Source of the DNA: SG8-41 sp963699525
GTDB lineage: Bacteria; Pseudomonadota; Gammaproteobacteria; Burkholderiales; SG8-41
DNA: 64,000 nt
Reading direction: 5' to 3'
NCBI GenBank assembly: GCA_963699525.1
Contig: CAVOUI010000018.1
Location: 172,471 to 236,470, forward strand
The translations under genes and the position numbers were made by a program. The notes below the pieces were generated by a model that did no database searches, was not told the origin of the DNA, and worked only from the letters and a program-made list of their open reading frames with translations. Each line of letters begins with the position of its first letter. The first letter of the stretch is position 1. Positions 54,558 through 63,923 of the stretch are shown piece by piece.

Positions 54558-57410
54558 ATGATGAAGGAGCTTCTCGCCAACTCCCATCTCTTCGGCGCGA
54601 ACGCCCCGTTCATCGAGGCGCTCTACGACGCGTGGCTGAGGGATCCCGCGGCGGTCGAGCCGCGCTGGCGCGATTACTTCGACGAGCTGCAGCGGATCGA
54701 GCGCGGGGCGGCGGACGTGTCGCACTTCGACGTGCAGGACCGCTTCGCGCGGCTCGCCCGGGAGCCGCGCGCGCCCGGCGCGACGGTGGTCATCAGCCGC
54801 CCGCAGCTCGGGGAGAAGCAGTTCGGCGTGTTGCAGCTCATCTCGGCGCACCGTTTTCTGGGCGTGCGCCACGCCGACATCGATCCCCTGAAGCGCCGCG
54901 AGAAGCCGAGGATTCCCGAGCTCGAGCCGGAGTTCTACGGGCTCACCGCGGCGGACATGGAGACGGTATTCAATACCGGCACGCTGGTCGGGCCGCGGGA
55001 ACTGAAGCTCGCGGACATCCTGCGTTACCTGCGGGAGACCTACTGCCGGACCCTCGGCGTCGAGTACATGCACATCACCGATACCGCGCAGAAGCGCTGG
55101 GTGCAGGAGCGGGTGGAGTCCATCCGCTCGACGCCGGACTACGACGCCGAGTACCGCAGGCATATCCTGGAGCGGCTGACCGCCGCGGAAACGCTGGAAA
55201 AATACCTGCATACCCGCTACGTGGGACAGAAGCGCTTCTCCCTGGAGGGCGGGGAGTCGCTGATTCCGCAGCTCGACCGGCTGCTGCAGCGCGCCGGGGG
55301 CGCCGGCGTCCAGGAGCTGGTGATCGGCATGGCCCACCGCGGGCGCATCAACGTGCTGGTCAACGTCATGGGCAAGATGCCCAAGGATCTCTTTGCCGAG
55401 TTCGAGGGCAAGCACCACGACAGCCTGCTCGCGGGCGACGTCAAGTACCACCAGGGCTTTTCCTCCAACGTCGCGACCCCGGGTGGGCCGATGCACGTCA
55501 CGCTTGCGTTCAACCCGTCCCACCTCGAGATCGTGAATCCCGTGGTCGAGGGCTCGGTGCGCGCGCGCCAGCACCGCCGCCGCGACCACACGGGGGACCA
55601 GGTGCTGCCGGTGCTGATCCACGGCGATGCCGCGTTCGCGGGGCAGGGCGTCAACATGGAGACGTTCGAGCTCGCGCAGACTCGCGGCTACGGCACCGGC
55701 GGCACGGTCCACATCGTCGTCAACAACCAGATCGGCTTCACCTGCTCGGACCTGCGCGACGCGCGCTCGTCGCTCTACTGCACCGACGTCGCCAAGATGC
55801 TGGAGGTGCCGGTCCTGCACGTGAACGGCGACGACCCGGACGCGGTGTGCCTCGCGACGGACATCGCGCTCGACTACCGCATGACGTTCCACAAGGACGT
55901 CGTGGTGGATCTGGTGTGCTACCGGCGCCTCGGTCACAACGAGCAGGACGAGCCGATGGTGACCCAGCCGCTGATGTACAAGACGATCGCGAAGCTGCCC
56001 ACGACGCGCCAGCTCTACGCGGAGTGCCTGGCGCGGGACGGCGTGATTTCCACGGACGGCGGCGAGGAGATGGTTGCCGCCTGCCGCCAGGCGCTGGATG
56101 CCGGCACCCACACCAACAAGACGATCCTGGTCGACTACAAGCCGCCGTTCGAGATCGACTGGAGCCGCTACCAGGGCGCCCGGTGGAATGAGCACGATGA
56201 CACGCGGCTGCCGGTCGAGACGCTGAAGCGGCTCGGGGAGCGCATCACCACCGTGCCGGAACATTTCAAGCTGCATCCCGCGGTGCAGCGGATCATCGAA
56301 AACCGGCGCCTGATGGTGCAGGGAAAGCTTCCCCTCGACTGGGGCATGGCGGAGCACCTCGCGTTCGCGACGCTGCTGAGCGAAGGCTACTCGGTGCGGC
56401 TGTCCGGCCAGGACAGCGCGCGCGGGACCTTCTTCCACCGCCACGCCGTGCTGCACGACCAGAACCGCGAGCGCTGGGACCAGGGCACCTACGTGCCGCT
56501 GCAGCACGTGAGCGACCAGCAGGGCGACTTCGTCGTCATCGATTCACTGCTTTCGGAAGAGGCCGTGCTGGGGTTCGAGTACGGCTATTCGACTTCCGCG
56601 CCCAGCGAGCTGGTGATCTGGGAAGCGCAGTTCGGCGACTTCGCCAACGGCGCGCAGGTCGTGATCGACCAGTTCATCGCCGCGGGCGAGGCCAAGTGGG
56701 GCCGGCTGTGCGGGCTCACGCTGATGCTGCCGCACGGCTATGAGGGGCAGGGGCCGGAACATTCCTCGGCCCGCATCGAGCGCTACATGCAGCTCTGCGC
56801 GGACTACAACATGCAGGTCTGCGTCCCGGCTACGCCCGTGCAGCTCTATTACCTGTTGCGGCGGCAGATGGTGCGGCCGTACCGCAAGCCGCTCATCCTC
56901 TTCACGCCGAAAAGCATCCTGCGCCACAAGGAATCGGTCTCGCCGCTCGAGGAGTTCGCCTCCGACCGCTTCCGGCCGGTGAACGAGGACTGGGAGGCGA
57001 AGGACATCGATCCCGAGAAAGTGCGGCGCGTCGTGTTCTGCAGCGGCAAGGTCTACTACGACCTGCGCGCGGAGCGCAAGGCGCGGGGGCTGCACGATCT
57101 CCCGCTCGCGCGCATTGCCCAGCTCTATCCCTTCCCGCACGAGGACTTCCAGGCCCAGATCGAGCGCTACCGCAAGGCGACCGAGATCGTGTGGTGCCAG
57201 GAGGAGCCGCGCAACCAGGGCGCCTGGCACCGCATCCAGCATTACCTCGAGCGCCACCTGCTGCCGCACCAGAAGCTGATCTACGCCGGGCGGGACTCCT
57301 CGGCGACGCCGGCCGCCGGCTACAAGTCGCTGCACGACCGGCAGCAGAAGGAGCTGGTGGAGCTCGCGCTCTCCGTAGGGGTCGCGTCGCGCGCGGACGG
57401 CGTGGGCTGA
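54558..57410 (+). CDS. sucA: 2-oxoglutarate dehydrogenase E1 (SucA/OdhA)
   Basis: The 950-residue thiamine-diphosphate enzyme has the N-terminal E2-docking region (SHLFGANAPFIEALYDAWL), IGMAHRGRINVLVNVMGK, the ThDP site HGDAAFAGQGVNMETFELAQ with VVNNQIGFT, and LPHGYEGQGPEHSSARIERY. The length is usual for proteobacterial SucA. It decarboxylates 2-oxoglutarate and passes the succinyl group to SucB. Confidence 0.97.
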   Translation: MMKELLANSHLFGANAPFIEALYDAWLRDPAAVEPRWRDYFDELQRIERGAADVSHFDVQDRFARLAREPRAPGATVVISRPQLGEKQFGVLQLISAHRFLGVRHADIDPLKRREKPRIPELEPEFYGLTAADMETVFNTGTLVGPRELKLADILRYLRETYCRTLGVEYMHITDTAQKRWVQERVESIRSTPDYDAEYRRHILERLTAAETLEKYLHTRYVGQKRFSLEGGESLIPQLDRLLQRAGGAGVQELVIGMAHRGRINVLVNVMGKMPKDLFAEFEGKHHDSLLAGDVKYHQGFSSNVATPGGPMHVTLAFNPSHLEIVNPVVEGSVRARQHRRRDHTGDQVLPVLIHGDAAFAGQGVNMETFELAQTRGYGTGGTVHIVVNNQIGFTCSDLRDARSSLYCTDVAKMLEVPVLHVNGDDPDAVCLATDIALDYRMTFHKDVVVDLVCYRRLGHNEQDEPMVTQPLMYKTIAKLPTTRQLYAECLARDGVISTDGGEEMVAACRQALDAGTHTNKTILVDYKPPFEIDWSRYQGARWNEHDDTRLPVETLKRLGERITTVPEHFKLHPAVQRIIENRRLMVQGKLPLDWGMAEHLAFATLLSEGYSVRLSGQDSARGTFFHRHAVLHDQNRERWDQGTYVPLQHVSDQQGDFVVIDSLLSEEAVLGFEYGYSTSAPSELVIWEAQFGDFANGAQVVIDQFIAAGEAKWGRLCGLTLMLPHGYEGQGPEHSSARIERYMQLCADYNMQVCVPATPVQLYYLLRRQMVRPYRKPLILFTPKSILRHKESVSPLEEFASDRFRPVNEDWEAKDIDPEKVRRVVFCSGKVYYDLRAERKARGLHDLPLARIAQLYPFPHEDFQAQIERYRKATEIVWCQEEPRNQGAWHRIQHYLERHLLPHQKLIYAGRDSSATPAAGYKSLHDRQQKELVELALSVGVASRADGVG

Positions 57411-57419
57411 GGGGCCGTG

Positions 57420-58634
57420 ATGCTGGTCGAGGTCAAGGTACCGCAGCTCTCCGAGTCGGTCGCCGAGGCGACGCTCCTCACCTGGCACAAGAAGGCGGGC
57501 GAGCGCGTAAAGCGCGACGAGAACCTTGTCGATATCGAGACCGACAAGGTCGTGCTCGAGACGCCGGCGCCGGAGTCGGGCGTCATCGTCAAGATTATCA
57601 AGGGCGACGGCGGCACCGTGGTGAGCAACGAGGTGATCGCCCAGATCGATACCGACGCAAAGGCGGAAGTTTCCGCCGCCGCGGCCAGAACCGAAACGAA
57701 GACCGCGGCGAAGGCTCCAGCGAAGCCCGCGGCACCGGCGGTAATGCCGGCAGCGCAGAAGCTCGCCGCCGAGAAGCGCGTCGACACCGGCGCCATCGGC
57801 GGCACCGGGCGCGGGGGGCGCGTCACCAAGGAGGACGTGTTGCAGGCGGTGGAAGGCAAGGCGCGTCCTGCTCCTTTGCCGGCCCAGCCCGCGCCGCCAC
57901 CGGTCCCGGCCGTCGAGCCGGGCGCGCCCGGGGCGCGCCCCGAGCAGCGCGTGCCGATGTCCCGGCTGCGGGCGCGGGTCGCCGAGCGCCTGGTCCAGTC
58001 GCAGCACGAGGCGGCGATCCTCACCACCTTCAACGAAGTCAACATGCAGGCGGTGATCGATCTGCGCAACCGCTACAAGGAGCGCTTCGAGAAGGAGCAC
58101 GGCGTGCGGCTCGGCTTCATGTCGTTCTTCGTGAAGGCCGTTGTGCACGCGCTCAGGAAGTTTCCGATCGTCAACGCCTCGATCGATGGAACCGACATCG
58201 TCTACCACGGCTATCACGACATCGGCATCGCGGTCGCGAGCCCGCGCGGCCTGGTGGTGCCGATCCTGCGCGACGCGGGCGAGCTCACGCTGGCGGAGAT
58301 CGAGAAGCGGATCGCCGATTTCGGCAAGCGCGCGCAGGAAGGGAAACTGGCGATCGAGGAGCTGACCGGCGGAACCTTCTCCATCTCGAACGGCGGCGTG
58401 TTCGGATCGATGCTGTCCACCCCGATCATCAACCCGCCGCAGAGCGCCATACTCGGGGTGCACGCCACGCGCGACCGCCCCGTCGCCGAGAACGGCCAGG
58501 TGGTGATCCGGCCGGTCAATTACCTCGCGCTGTCCTACGACCACCGCATCATCGACGGGAGAGAGGCGGTGCTCTCCCTCGTCGCCATCAAGGAAGCCCT
58601 CGAGGATCCCGCCCGCATCCTCCTCGATGTCTAA
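57420..58634 (+). CDS. sucB: 2-oxoglutarate dehydrogenase E2 (dihydrolipoyl succinyltransferase)
   Basis: The 404-residue protein has a lipoyl domain (VDIETDKVVLETPAP), an E3-binding domain (AQKLAAEKRVDTGAIGGTG) and the catalytic domain with YDHRIIDGREAVLSL, which keeps both His and Asp. It starts nine bases after sucA and overlaps lpdA by eight bases. Confidence 0.96.
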   Translation: MLVEVKVPQLSESVAEATLLTWHKKAGERVKRDENLVDIETDKVVLETPAPESGVIVKIIKGDGGTVVSNEVIAQIDTDAKAEVSAAAARTETKTAAKAPAKPAAPAVMPAAQKLAAEKRVDTGAIGGTGRGGRVTKEDVLQAVEGKARPAPLPAQPAPPPVPAVEPGAPGARPEQRVPMSRLRARVAERLVQSQHEAAILTTFNEVNMQAVIDLRNRYKERFEKEHGVRLGFMSFFVKAVVHALRKFPIVNASIDGTDIVYHGYHDIGIAVASPRGLVVPILRDAGELTLAEIEKRIADFGKRAQEGKLAIEELTGGTFSISNGGVFGSMLSTPIINPPQSAILGVHATRDRPVAENGQVVIRPVNYLALSYDHRIIDGREAVLSLVAIKEALEDPARILLDV

Positions 58635-60057
58635 GTCCTTCGACGTGGTGGTGATCGGCGGCGGTCCCGGCGGCTACGTTGCCGCGATCCGCGCCGCGCA
58701 ACTGGGGCTCGCCACGGCCTGCGTGGACGACTGGCGGGGTGCCGACGGCAAGCCCGCGCTCGGCGGAACCTGCACCAACGTCGGGTGCATCCCGTCCAAG
58801 GCGCTGCTGCAGTCCTCCGAGAACTATCACCACGCCGCGCATGGGTTCGCGGATCACGGCATCGAGGTCAAGGGCCTCGCACTCGATCTGGGAAAGATGC
58901 AGAAGCGCAAGGAGAAAGTGGTCCGTCAGAACAACGACGGCATCGTCTACCTCTTCAAGAAGAACAAGGTCGCCTTCTTTCACGGCCGCGGCAGCCTGGC
59001 GGGGGGAGGCGCAGGCGCATGGCAGGTGGCGGTGGCCGGCTCGGCGAACGAGTCGATCACGGCCCGCAATGTCATCATCGCGACCGGCTCCAGCCCGCGG
59101 CCGCTCCCGGGGGTCGCCTTCGATAACAGGCTCGTGCTCGACAACGCAGGCGCGCTGGCGATTCCGGAGGTGCCCGGGCGGCTCGGCGTCATCGGGGCGG
59201 GGGTGATCGGGCTCGAGATGGGCAGCGTGTGGCGGCGGCTCGGCGCCGAGGTCACGATGCTGGAAATGCTGGAAGCGTTCCTGCCGGCCGCGGATGAGGC
59301 GGTGGCGAAGGAGGCGTGGAAGATCTTCACCCGGGACCAGGGGCTGAAGATCGTGCTCGGTGCGAACATCGCGCGCGTGGCTGCCGACAGGAAGGGCGTG
59401 ACCGTCGAGTATTCGGTCAAGGGCGGAGCGGAGCACAAGCTCGAGTGCGACCGCCTGATCGTCTCCATCGGGCGCATACCGAACACCCAGGGGCTCAACG
59501 CGGAGGCGGCGGGTCTGAAGCTCGATGGGCGGGGATTCATCGAGGTCGACGCGGAATGCCGCACGAGCCTACCCGGCGTGTGGGCGATCGGTGACGTCGT
59601 GCGCGGCCCCATGCTCGCGCACAAGGCCGAGGAGGAGGGGGTGGCGGTGGCCGAGCGCGTGGCGGGCCGCCACGGCCACGTGGATTTCAACACCATTCCG
59701 TGGGTCATCTACACTGCACCCGAGATCGCCTGGGTCGGGAAGACCGAGCAGCAGCTGAAGAGCGAAGGCGTGCCGTACCGGACCGGGCAGTTCCCGTTCA
59801 TGGCGAACGGCCGCGCGCGCGCCCTGGGGGAAACCCGCGGGTTCGTGAAGTTCGTCGCGGACGCCGCGACCGACCGCATCCTCGGCGTGCACATCATCGG
59901 CCCCATGGCCTCCGAGCTGATTTCCGAGGCCGTGGTCGCCATGGAATTCGGCGCCTCCTCGGAGGACATCGCGTTGATCTGCCACGCCCACCCGTCGCTG
60001 TCCGAGGCGATGAAAGAGGCGGCGCTCGCCGTTGCGGGACGCAGCCTGAACAGCTGA
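58627..60057 (+). CDS. lpdA: Dihydrolipoyl dehydrogenase (E3)
   Basis: The 476-residue flavoprotein has VVVIGGGPGGYVAAIRAAQLG, the redox-active disulfide in GGTCTNVGCIPSKALL, the NAD fold LGVIGAGVIGLEMGSVW and the C-terminal catalytic His-Glu region CHAHPSLSEAMKEAA. It reoxidises SucB lipoyl groups and may serve the E1/E2 complex at 41601-44754 too. It is the last intact high-GC gene. Confidence 0.96.
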   Translation: MSKSFDVVVIGGGPGGYVAAIRAAQLGLATACVDDWRGADGKPALGGTCTNVGCIPSKALLQSSENYHHAAHGFADHGIEVKGLALDLGKMQKRKEKVVRQNNDGIVYLFKKNKVAFFHGRGSLAGGGAGAWQVAVAGSANESITARNVIIATGSSPRPLPGVAFDNRLVLDNAGALAIPEVPGRLGVIGAGVIGLEMGSVWRRLGAEVTMLEMLEAFLPAADEAVAKEAWKIFTRDQGLKIVLGANIARVAADRKGVTVEYSVKGGAEHKLECDRLIVSIGRIPNTQGLNAEAAGLKLDGRGFIEVDAECRTSLPGVWAIGDVVRGPMLAHKAEEEGVAVAERVAGRHGHVDFNTIPWVIYTAPEIAWVGKTEQQLKSEGVPYRTGQFPFMANGRARALGETRGFVKFVADAATDRILGVHIIGPMASELISEAVVAMEFGASSEDIALICHAHPSLSEAMKEAALAVAGRSLNS

Positions 60058-60058
60058 G

Positions 60059-60280
60059 ATGGATCGCGGCGACTTGGAGCCGGCGCAAAGCGCGGACCCG
60101 CAGCGGGCGGAGCCGGCCTCGGTGCTGGAGCTCTACCAGGAGGCCCTGCGAGACGAAATGCAACGAAGTACAGGAACATCTCCTTCTTCTTCGCCCTGGC
60201 GTACGTATTGCTCGAAGCCGGCCGCGTTGGCCGACTTCAAGTTTCTCTTCCAAGACTGCTATTTCTTTCTATGGAGGTGA
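60059..60280 (+). pseudogene. 5' end of a gene cut off at the composition break
   Basis: An ATG one base after the lpdA stop opens MDRGDLEPAQSADPQRAEP followed by SVLELYQEALRDE, in high-GC codons up to about 60,160. After that the reading continues through unrelated, lower-GC sequence to a stop at 60280. In betaproteobacteria lpdA is often followed by zapE (AFG1-like ATPase), whose proteins begin with a similar LEFYEEAL-type helix, so this is plausibly the first 35 residues of zapE. That identity is inference. Confidence 0.4.
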
Positions 60281-60353
60281 GGAAGGAAGGAACTAAAATA
60301 ATTACGAAAAACACGTGATCATAGTGATAGCAATAGATGCTCGCTTAAAAAAT

Positions 60354-60388
60354 AAAATAAGGTGGGTGTCACCGCCCCACCTTATTTT
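60354..60388. terminator. Bidirectional rho-independent terminator
   Basis: The arms AAAATAAGGTGGG (60354-60366) and CCCACCTTATTTT (60376-60388) are perfectly complementary over 13 bases with a 9-base loop and have A/T runs on both sides. It lies about 40 bases past the end of the minus-strand TPR gene. The remaining 60,160-60,425 stretch shows no other feature I can support. Confidence 0.85.
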
Positions 60389-60425
60389 CTATCTCAATTT
60401 CCACTTCACACAGTTATGGAAGCAA

Positions 60426-62336
60426 TCACTTCTTTCTCTGTGCTTGAAGTATCCTCAGTTTTTCGGCCTGTCGATGCATGTCGTCGGCAGTACCGAAGAT
60501 TACCCCCGGCCCCCGGTTGATGGCTGCACCATTTTCATAGGATTCAATGGCAAGAGTTATATCGTCTACTTTTTTATTTTCATAGGCTTGTCCCATGAGG
60601 AAGTATGCCGGTCCTAGGATTCTAGCGTTACGGGTATAGTTATAACCGGCACTTTCGTAAGCCATCTCAAGGCTTCATGCGGTTCCTCTGCACGGATATA
60701 TGCTTTACCGAGGGTGTTAATAGTCTTGGCCCTGCTATTCGGATCAGGGTCAACGGCCTTGGCGATCAAAAGTGGTTTTGTTGCTCCTCGGTAATCTCCA
60801 CCTTCAATATAAGCGTTGCCTAGAGTGTTAAGGCTTTTGGCCAGTTGCGCCTTGTCATCCACAGCCAAACGGGCACTTTCTTCGAGGTGTTTGGTGGCCT
60901 TATCAAAATTGCTGGGCTGTCGCCGCTGTATATAAGCGTTGCCCTGGGTGTTAAGGGACATGGCCAGTTGCGCCTTGTCGTCCTCCACTCTGGCCAGATT
61001 GACGCTTTCATCGAGGTGTCTGATGGCCTCGTCCAAATCGCCGGGCTGTCGCCGCTGTATATAAGCGTTGCCCAGCGTGTTAAGGGTCTTGGACAGTTGC
61101 AATTTGTCATCCACTACCCGTGCCAAACGGACGCTTTCATCAAGGTGTCTGATGGCCTTGTCTAAATCGCCGGGCCGTCGCCGCTGTATATAAGCGTTGC
61201 CCAGAGTGTTGAGGATTATGACAAGGGAGTAATCGTCATCTACTACCCGTGCCAAACGGACGCTTTCATCAAGGTGTCTGATGGCCTCGTCCAAATCGCC
61301 GGGCTGTCGCCGCTGTATATAAGCGTTGCCCAGCGTGTTGAGGCTTATGGCAAGGGAGTAATCGTCATCTACTACCCGACCCAAACGGACGCTTTCATCG
61401 AGATGTGTGATGGCCTCGTCCAAATTGCTGTGCTGCTGCTGTTGTATATAAGCATTGCCCAACGTGGTGAGGCTTATGGCCACAAACTTCCAGTCTTGGA
61501 TACTCCTGCCAGTAATTTCGCTGCGCCGGAGAAGATCGATGGCCGGCCCCACTTTCTTCTGCTTCAGATAGATGTTCCCGGCTAACTGTGCTGCCAGGGC
61601 GTAAATGAACTTCTGTGTGTTGTTTGCTGGCAGGCGTGCTGGATCTTCCTGTTGAAAGCGTACACAGATTTGTTCCAGGGGTGGCTGAGCCTCTCGGAAA
61701 TTTCCGGAAAGGTAGAAGTACTTGGCAGGAATGATGAGAGCATCCAGGCTCCCCTGGAGAGTCTGGTCCAAGTATTCATGGCGTTCCTGAATAATATTGG
61801 CCGCAGCACAAGCCTCTCCCAAGGAAGTCGAGCCCCAACTCGAAGCTACAAATTCTCCCAGATCGGAAAGGCCACGCTGGGGAGCCCCCACCAAGCGATG
61901 ATAAACTTCAGCCGAAAAATAAGGTACTGCGGACTAGGTGTTCGCCCCTCGTTTTTCTCGGAAGACTCAGGCGCTTTTCCTGAAAATAATCGGCGAGGCG
62001 AAGGTTCAGAGCCCTATAATCTCACGCCTACCATTTTGCCACCGCTCCAGGAAATATTGTCTAATAGGAGTGGTAAAACGAAAGGTGCCGTCGGCAAAGC
62101 GATAGGTAAAGGGCAAGTTGAGAATCCTTGCCAGAATGGCAGAAGAATTGCCATTGGCCTTCACCTCAGGGCCTTCCAGAATCTTCCGGGCTAAGTCTCT
62201 ATCCAGACGTACTGGGACTCGCGAAGGCCCTCACCCCGCTCAGGGCAGACTCATCCGAGGCCAGGGAGCGTTCCATTTGCTCCAGTACTTGGCGTTCTGG
62301 TAGCGAAGGATGCTTGTGAAGTTGTTCAAACATGGT
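60426..62336 (-). CDS. TPR protein with a winged-helix-like N-terminal part (frameshifted)
   Basis: From the ATG near 62336 the pieces read MFEQLHKHPSLPERQVLEQM, then after one frame change VRLDRDLARKILEGPEV and RFADGTFRFTTPIRQYFLERW, resembling the winged-helix segment that follows the NTPase core in STAND proteins. After further breaks near 61985 and 61905 comes a helical part, then at least six TPR units with consensus LNTLGNAYIQRRQPGDLDEA. A last frame change near 60660 leads to a C-terminal end LRILQAQRKK. Codon use and GC (29 of 60 in 61081-61140) differ sharply from the rest. It may be the C-terminal half of one protein with the segments upstream. Confidence 0.6.
60808..61460 (-). repeat. 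Tandem 129-bp coding repeats (43-residue TPR units)
   Basis: The mark TATAAGC recurs at 60808, 60931, 61060, 61189, 61318 and, as TATAAGCA, at 61447; the spacings are 123, 129, 129, 129 and 129 bases. The units are nearly identical in protein (SLNTLGNAYIQRRQPGDL and DEAIRHLDESVRLARVVDD). High DNA identity between neighbouring units points to recent expansion or gene conversion. Confidence 0.85.
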
Positions 62337-62345
62337 TAAGGTAGA

Positions 62346-62880
62346 TCACTGAATTTTATACCAATTGTCTTCCAGAGCCTGCATGTTGGAAGCAATTACT
62401 CCTGGGGGCTGGTTCCCTGGATGCGAGGTGATGAGCAAATCACGAGCCGCATGCTCAGGGTAGCCTGAATTTCCCTTCCAGGTGAGTAAGTACTTCTTCG
62501 GGAAGAAATGGGTCGAATTGTTCCACACAAAACAAATTTTCTTCTCCCGCCGCCAAGAATACATCCGAGAAACAGACCAAAAGCACTGGCGGGGTTCCCT
62601 CACGGGCGAGTAAATGAGCCGGCCCTCTCCAGCCATTCTTTGACAACTTTATCGGCCTCTTGCAGATTATGTAAAATACAGATGGCCTTGTTGCCCGCTG
62701 CAATTTTTCGATGGTTTTTATTATAGCATCTTTATGGTAAGGCGACTCGCTCGTGAAGTCCGAGAGACCCCCACGACAATTTATCCCCCTGAGCGTGGGA
62801 AAAGACTCGAACCATTGAGCCACGAGAAGGTGGTCGCTTCCTCCATTTCCATGGATTAATATGGCATGGCTGTCATTAAA
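62346..62880 (-). CDS. Possible degenerate NTPase segment (frameshifted)
   Basis: The sequence AILIHGNGGSDHLLVAQWF looks like a P-loop strand and loop in which the usual GK[ST] is DH, followed by a helix. Then come ICILHNLQEADKVVKEWLE where a Walker B strand would be (no Asp) and LLVCFSDVFLAAGEE as a later core strand. The order fits a STAND/NACHT-like core that may not bind ATP, but the match is weak. A stop at 62346 lies nine bases before the TPR gene; frame changes occur near 62640 and 62465. I consider it the middle of an HD-NTPase-TPR protein or operon. Confidence 0.4.
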
Positions 62881-63923
62881 ACTTACTTTGAGCTTAGTCC
62901 TGCAATACCTTTCCCGAGTTTTCCCGATCGACTACCCGGCGTCTAGTGGTAAGCTCCCGCAATAGCGGTTGTGCTTCTGGAGGCAAAGGGAGGCGGCCTG
63001 GGTCATCAGAAGACCAGTGGACCAGAATCTCGGGAGCCCAAACCAGATTGTAATCAGCAAAAATATCCCCTGTAAGTTCACCCAGTTTTCTTCTAGTTTA
63101 TGAACTATCCAGAGTAACATTTCCATGGCGTAGTCTTCTGACCCAGCAGGGAACTCCATTTCGAGGGGAAATTTGCCCAACCCCACGGGAATATTGAACA
63201 TTAGCAGCCCCTGCAGATATAATGGTGCCGATAGATGTGAAGGATGGATTCAGGAGGATAATCGGCCCATTTCGCCAGGGGGGTGATGAGATGTTTTGAC
63301 TGATGGAGTCGAGGTCCAATTTATCACCCATGAGGAGCAAGGCAGCTAACAGAGGACCGCGAAATTCGGCATCAGAATGAAAGGACCTCAGACTACTAAG
63401 TTCTGGTATGGTCTCCAGAAAGAAGTCGGTGCCGTGGGCTTTACTAACTATGTAATGGCCTTGACATAATTGCTATCAATCTCGAGAGAAATCACTTGCT
63501 TGGGATTCTGGAGATAGTAAGCGTTTTCTAAATCAATTGTGCAGAAGCCTCTGGGTGCCGGGTGCGAATAACCTCAAAATCTTTCTCGTCATAAGGATAA
63601 GTTTTTCCCGGATTTTAGATAGCTCATGCCGATGTCATGGAGGTAGCAGGAAGCTAGCAGGGTAAACCATTCTTCTTTGGAAAGCCTATGTCTATCAGGC
63701 AAAATATTCACAATGTCGATGATCTTTCTGATCACTCTCTCCGAGTGGGTGATGCCGTGATTGGTATACCAAGGGATAGGGCGGGCAGTAAAAATACGAT
63801 CTGCTGCCCTCCTGATGGCCTGCAAGTTCTCATGGAGGGCTGTATCGTTGCCGAAGAATTCCAGTCCATGGTGGCCTGGTCCGGTGGGGCAGTTACCGGA
63901 AGGTGATATCCAGAAGGGGGCAT
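62881..63923 (-). CDS. HD-domain phosphohydrolase-like protein (frameshifted)
   Basis: Pieces in three frames align to one domain. These are ENLQAIRRAADRIFTARPIPWYTNHGITHSERV, LLASCYLHDIGMSYLKSGKNYP, then DEKDFEVIRTRHPEASAQLI and LLAALLLMGDKLDLDSIS. This gives the metal-ligand order H...HD...H...D of HD hydrolases. The pattern with a tryptophan-tyrosine before HGITHSE and LHDIGM resembles HD domains attached to NTPase and repeat proteins in bacterial conflict and signalling genes. Further downstream pieces (PAGSEDYAMEMLLWIVHKLEENW) continue toward the NTPase segment. The N-terminal start is near 63923 but not secure. Confidence 0.55.

Noticed and set aside
52950..56507. A 1185-codon open frame on the minus strand across gltA and sucA
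   Set aside because: It is the antisense of well-conserved genes in high-GC DNA, where stop codons are rare; the predicted protein is low-complexity Arg/His/Val-rich and has no start context.
60808..61460. Regular repeats as a possible CRISPR array
   Set aside because: The 129-base units are contiguous, without unique spacers, and encode TPR helices.
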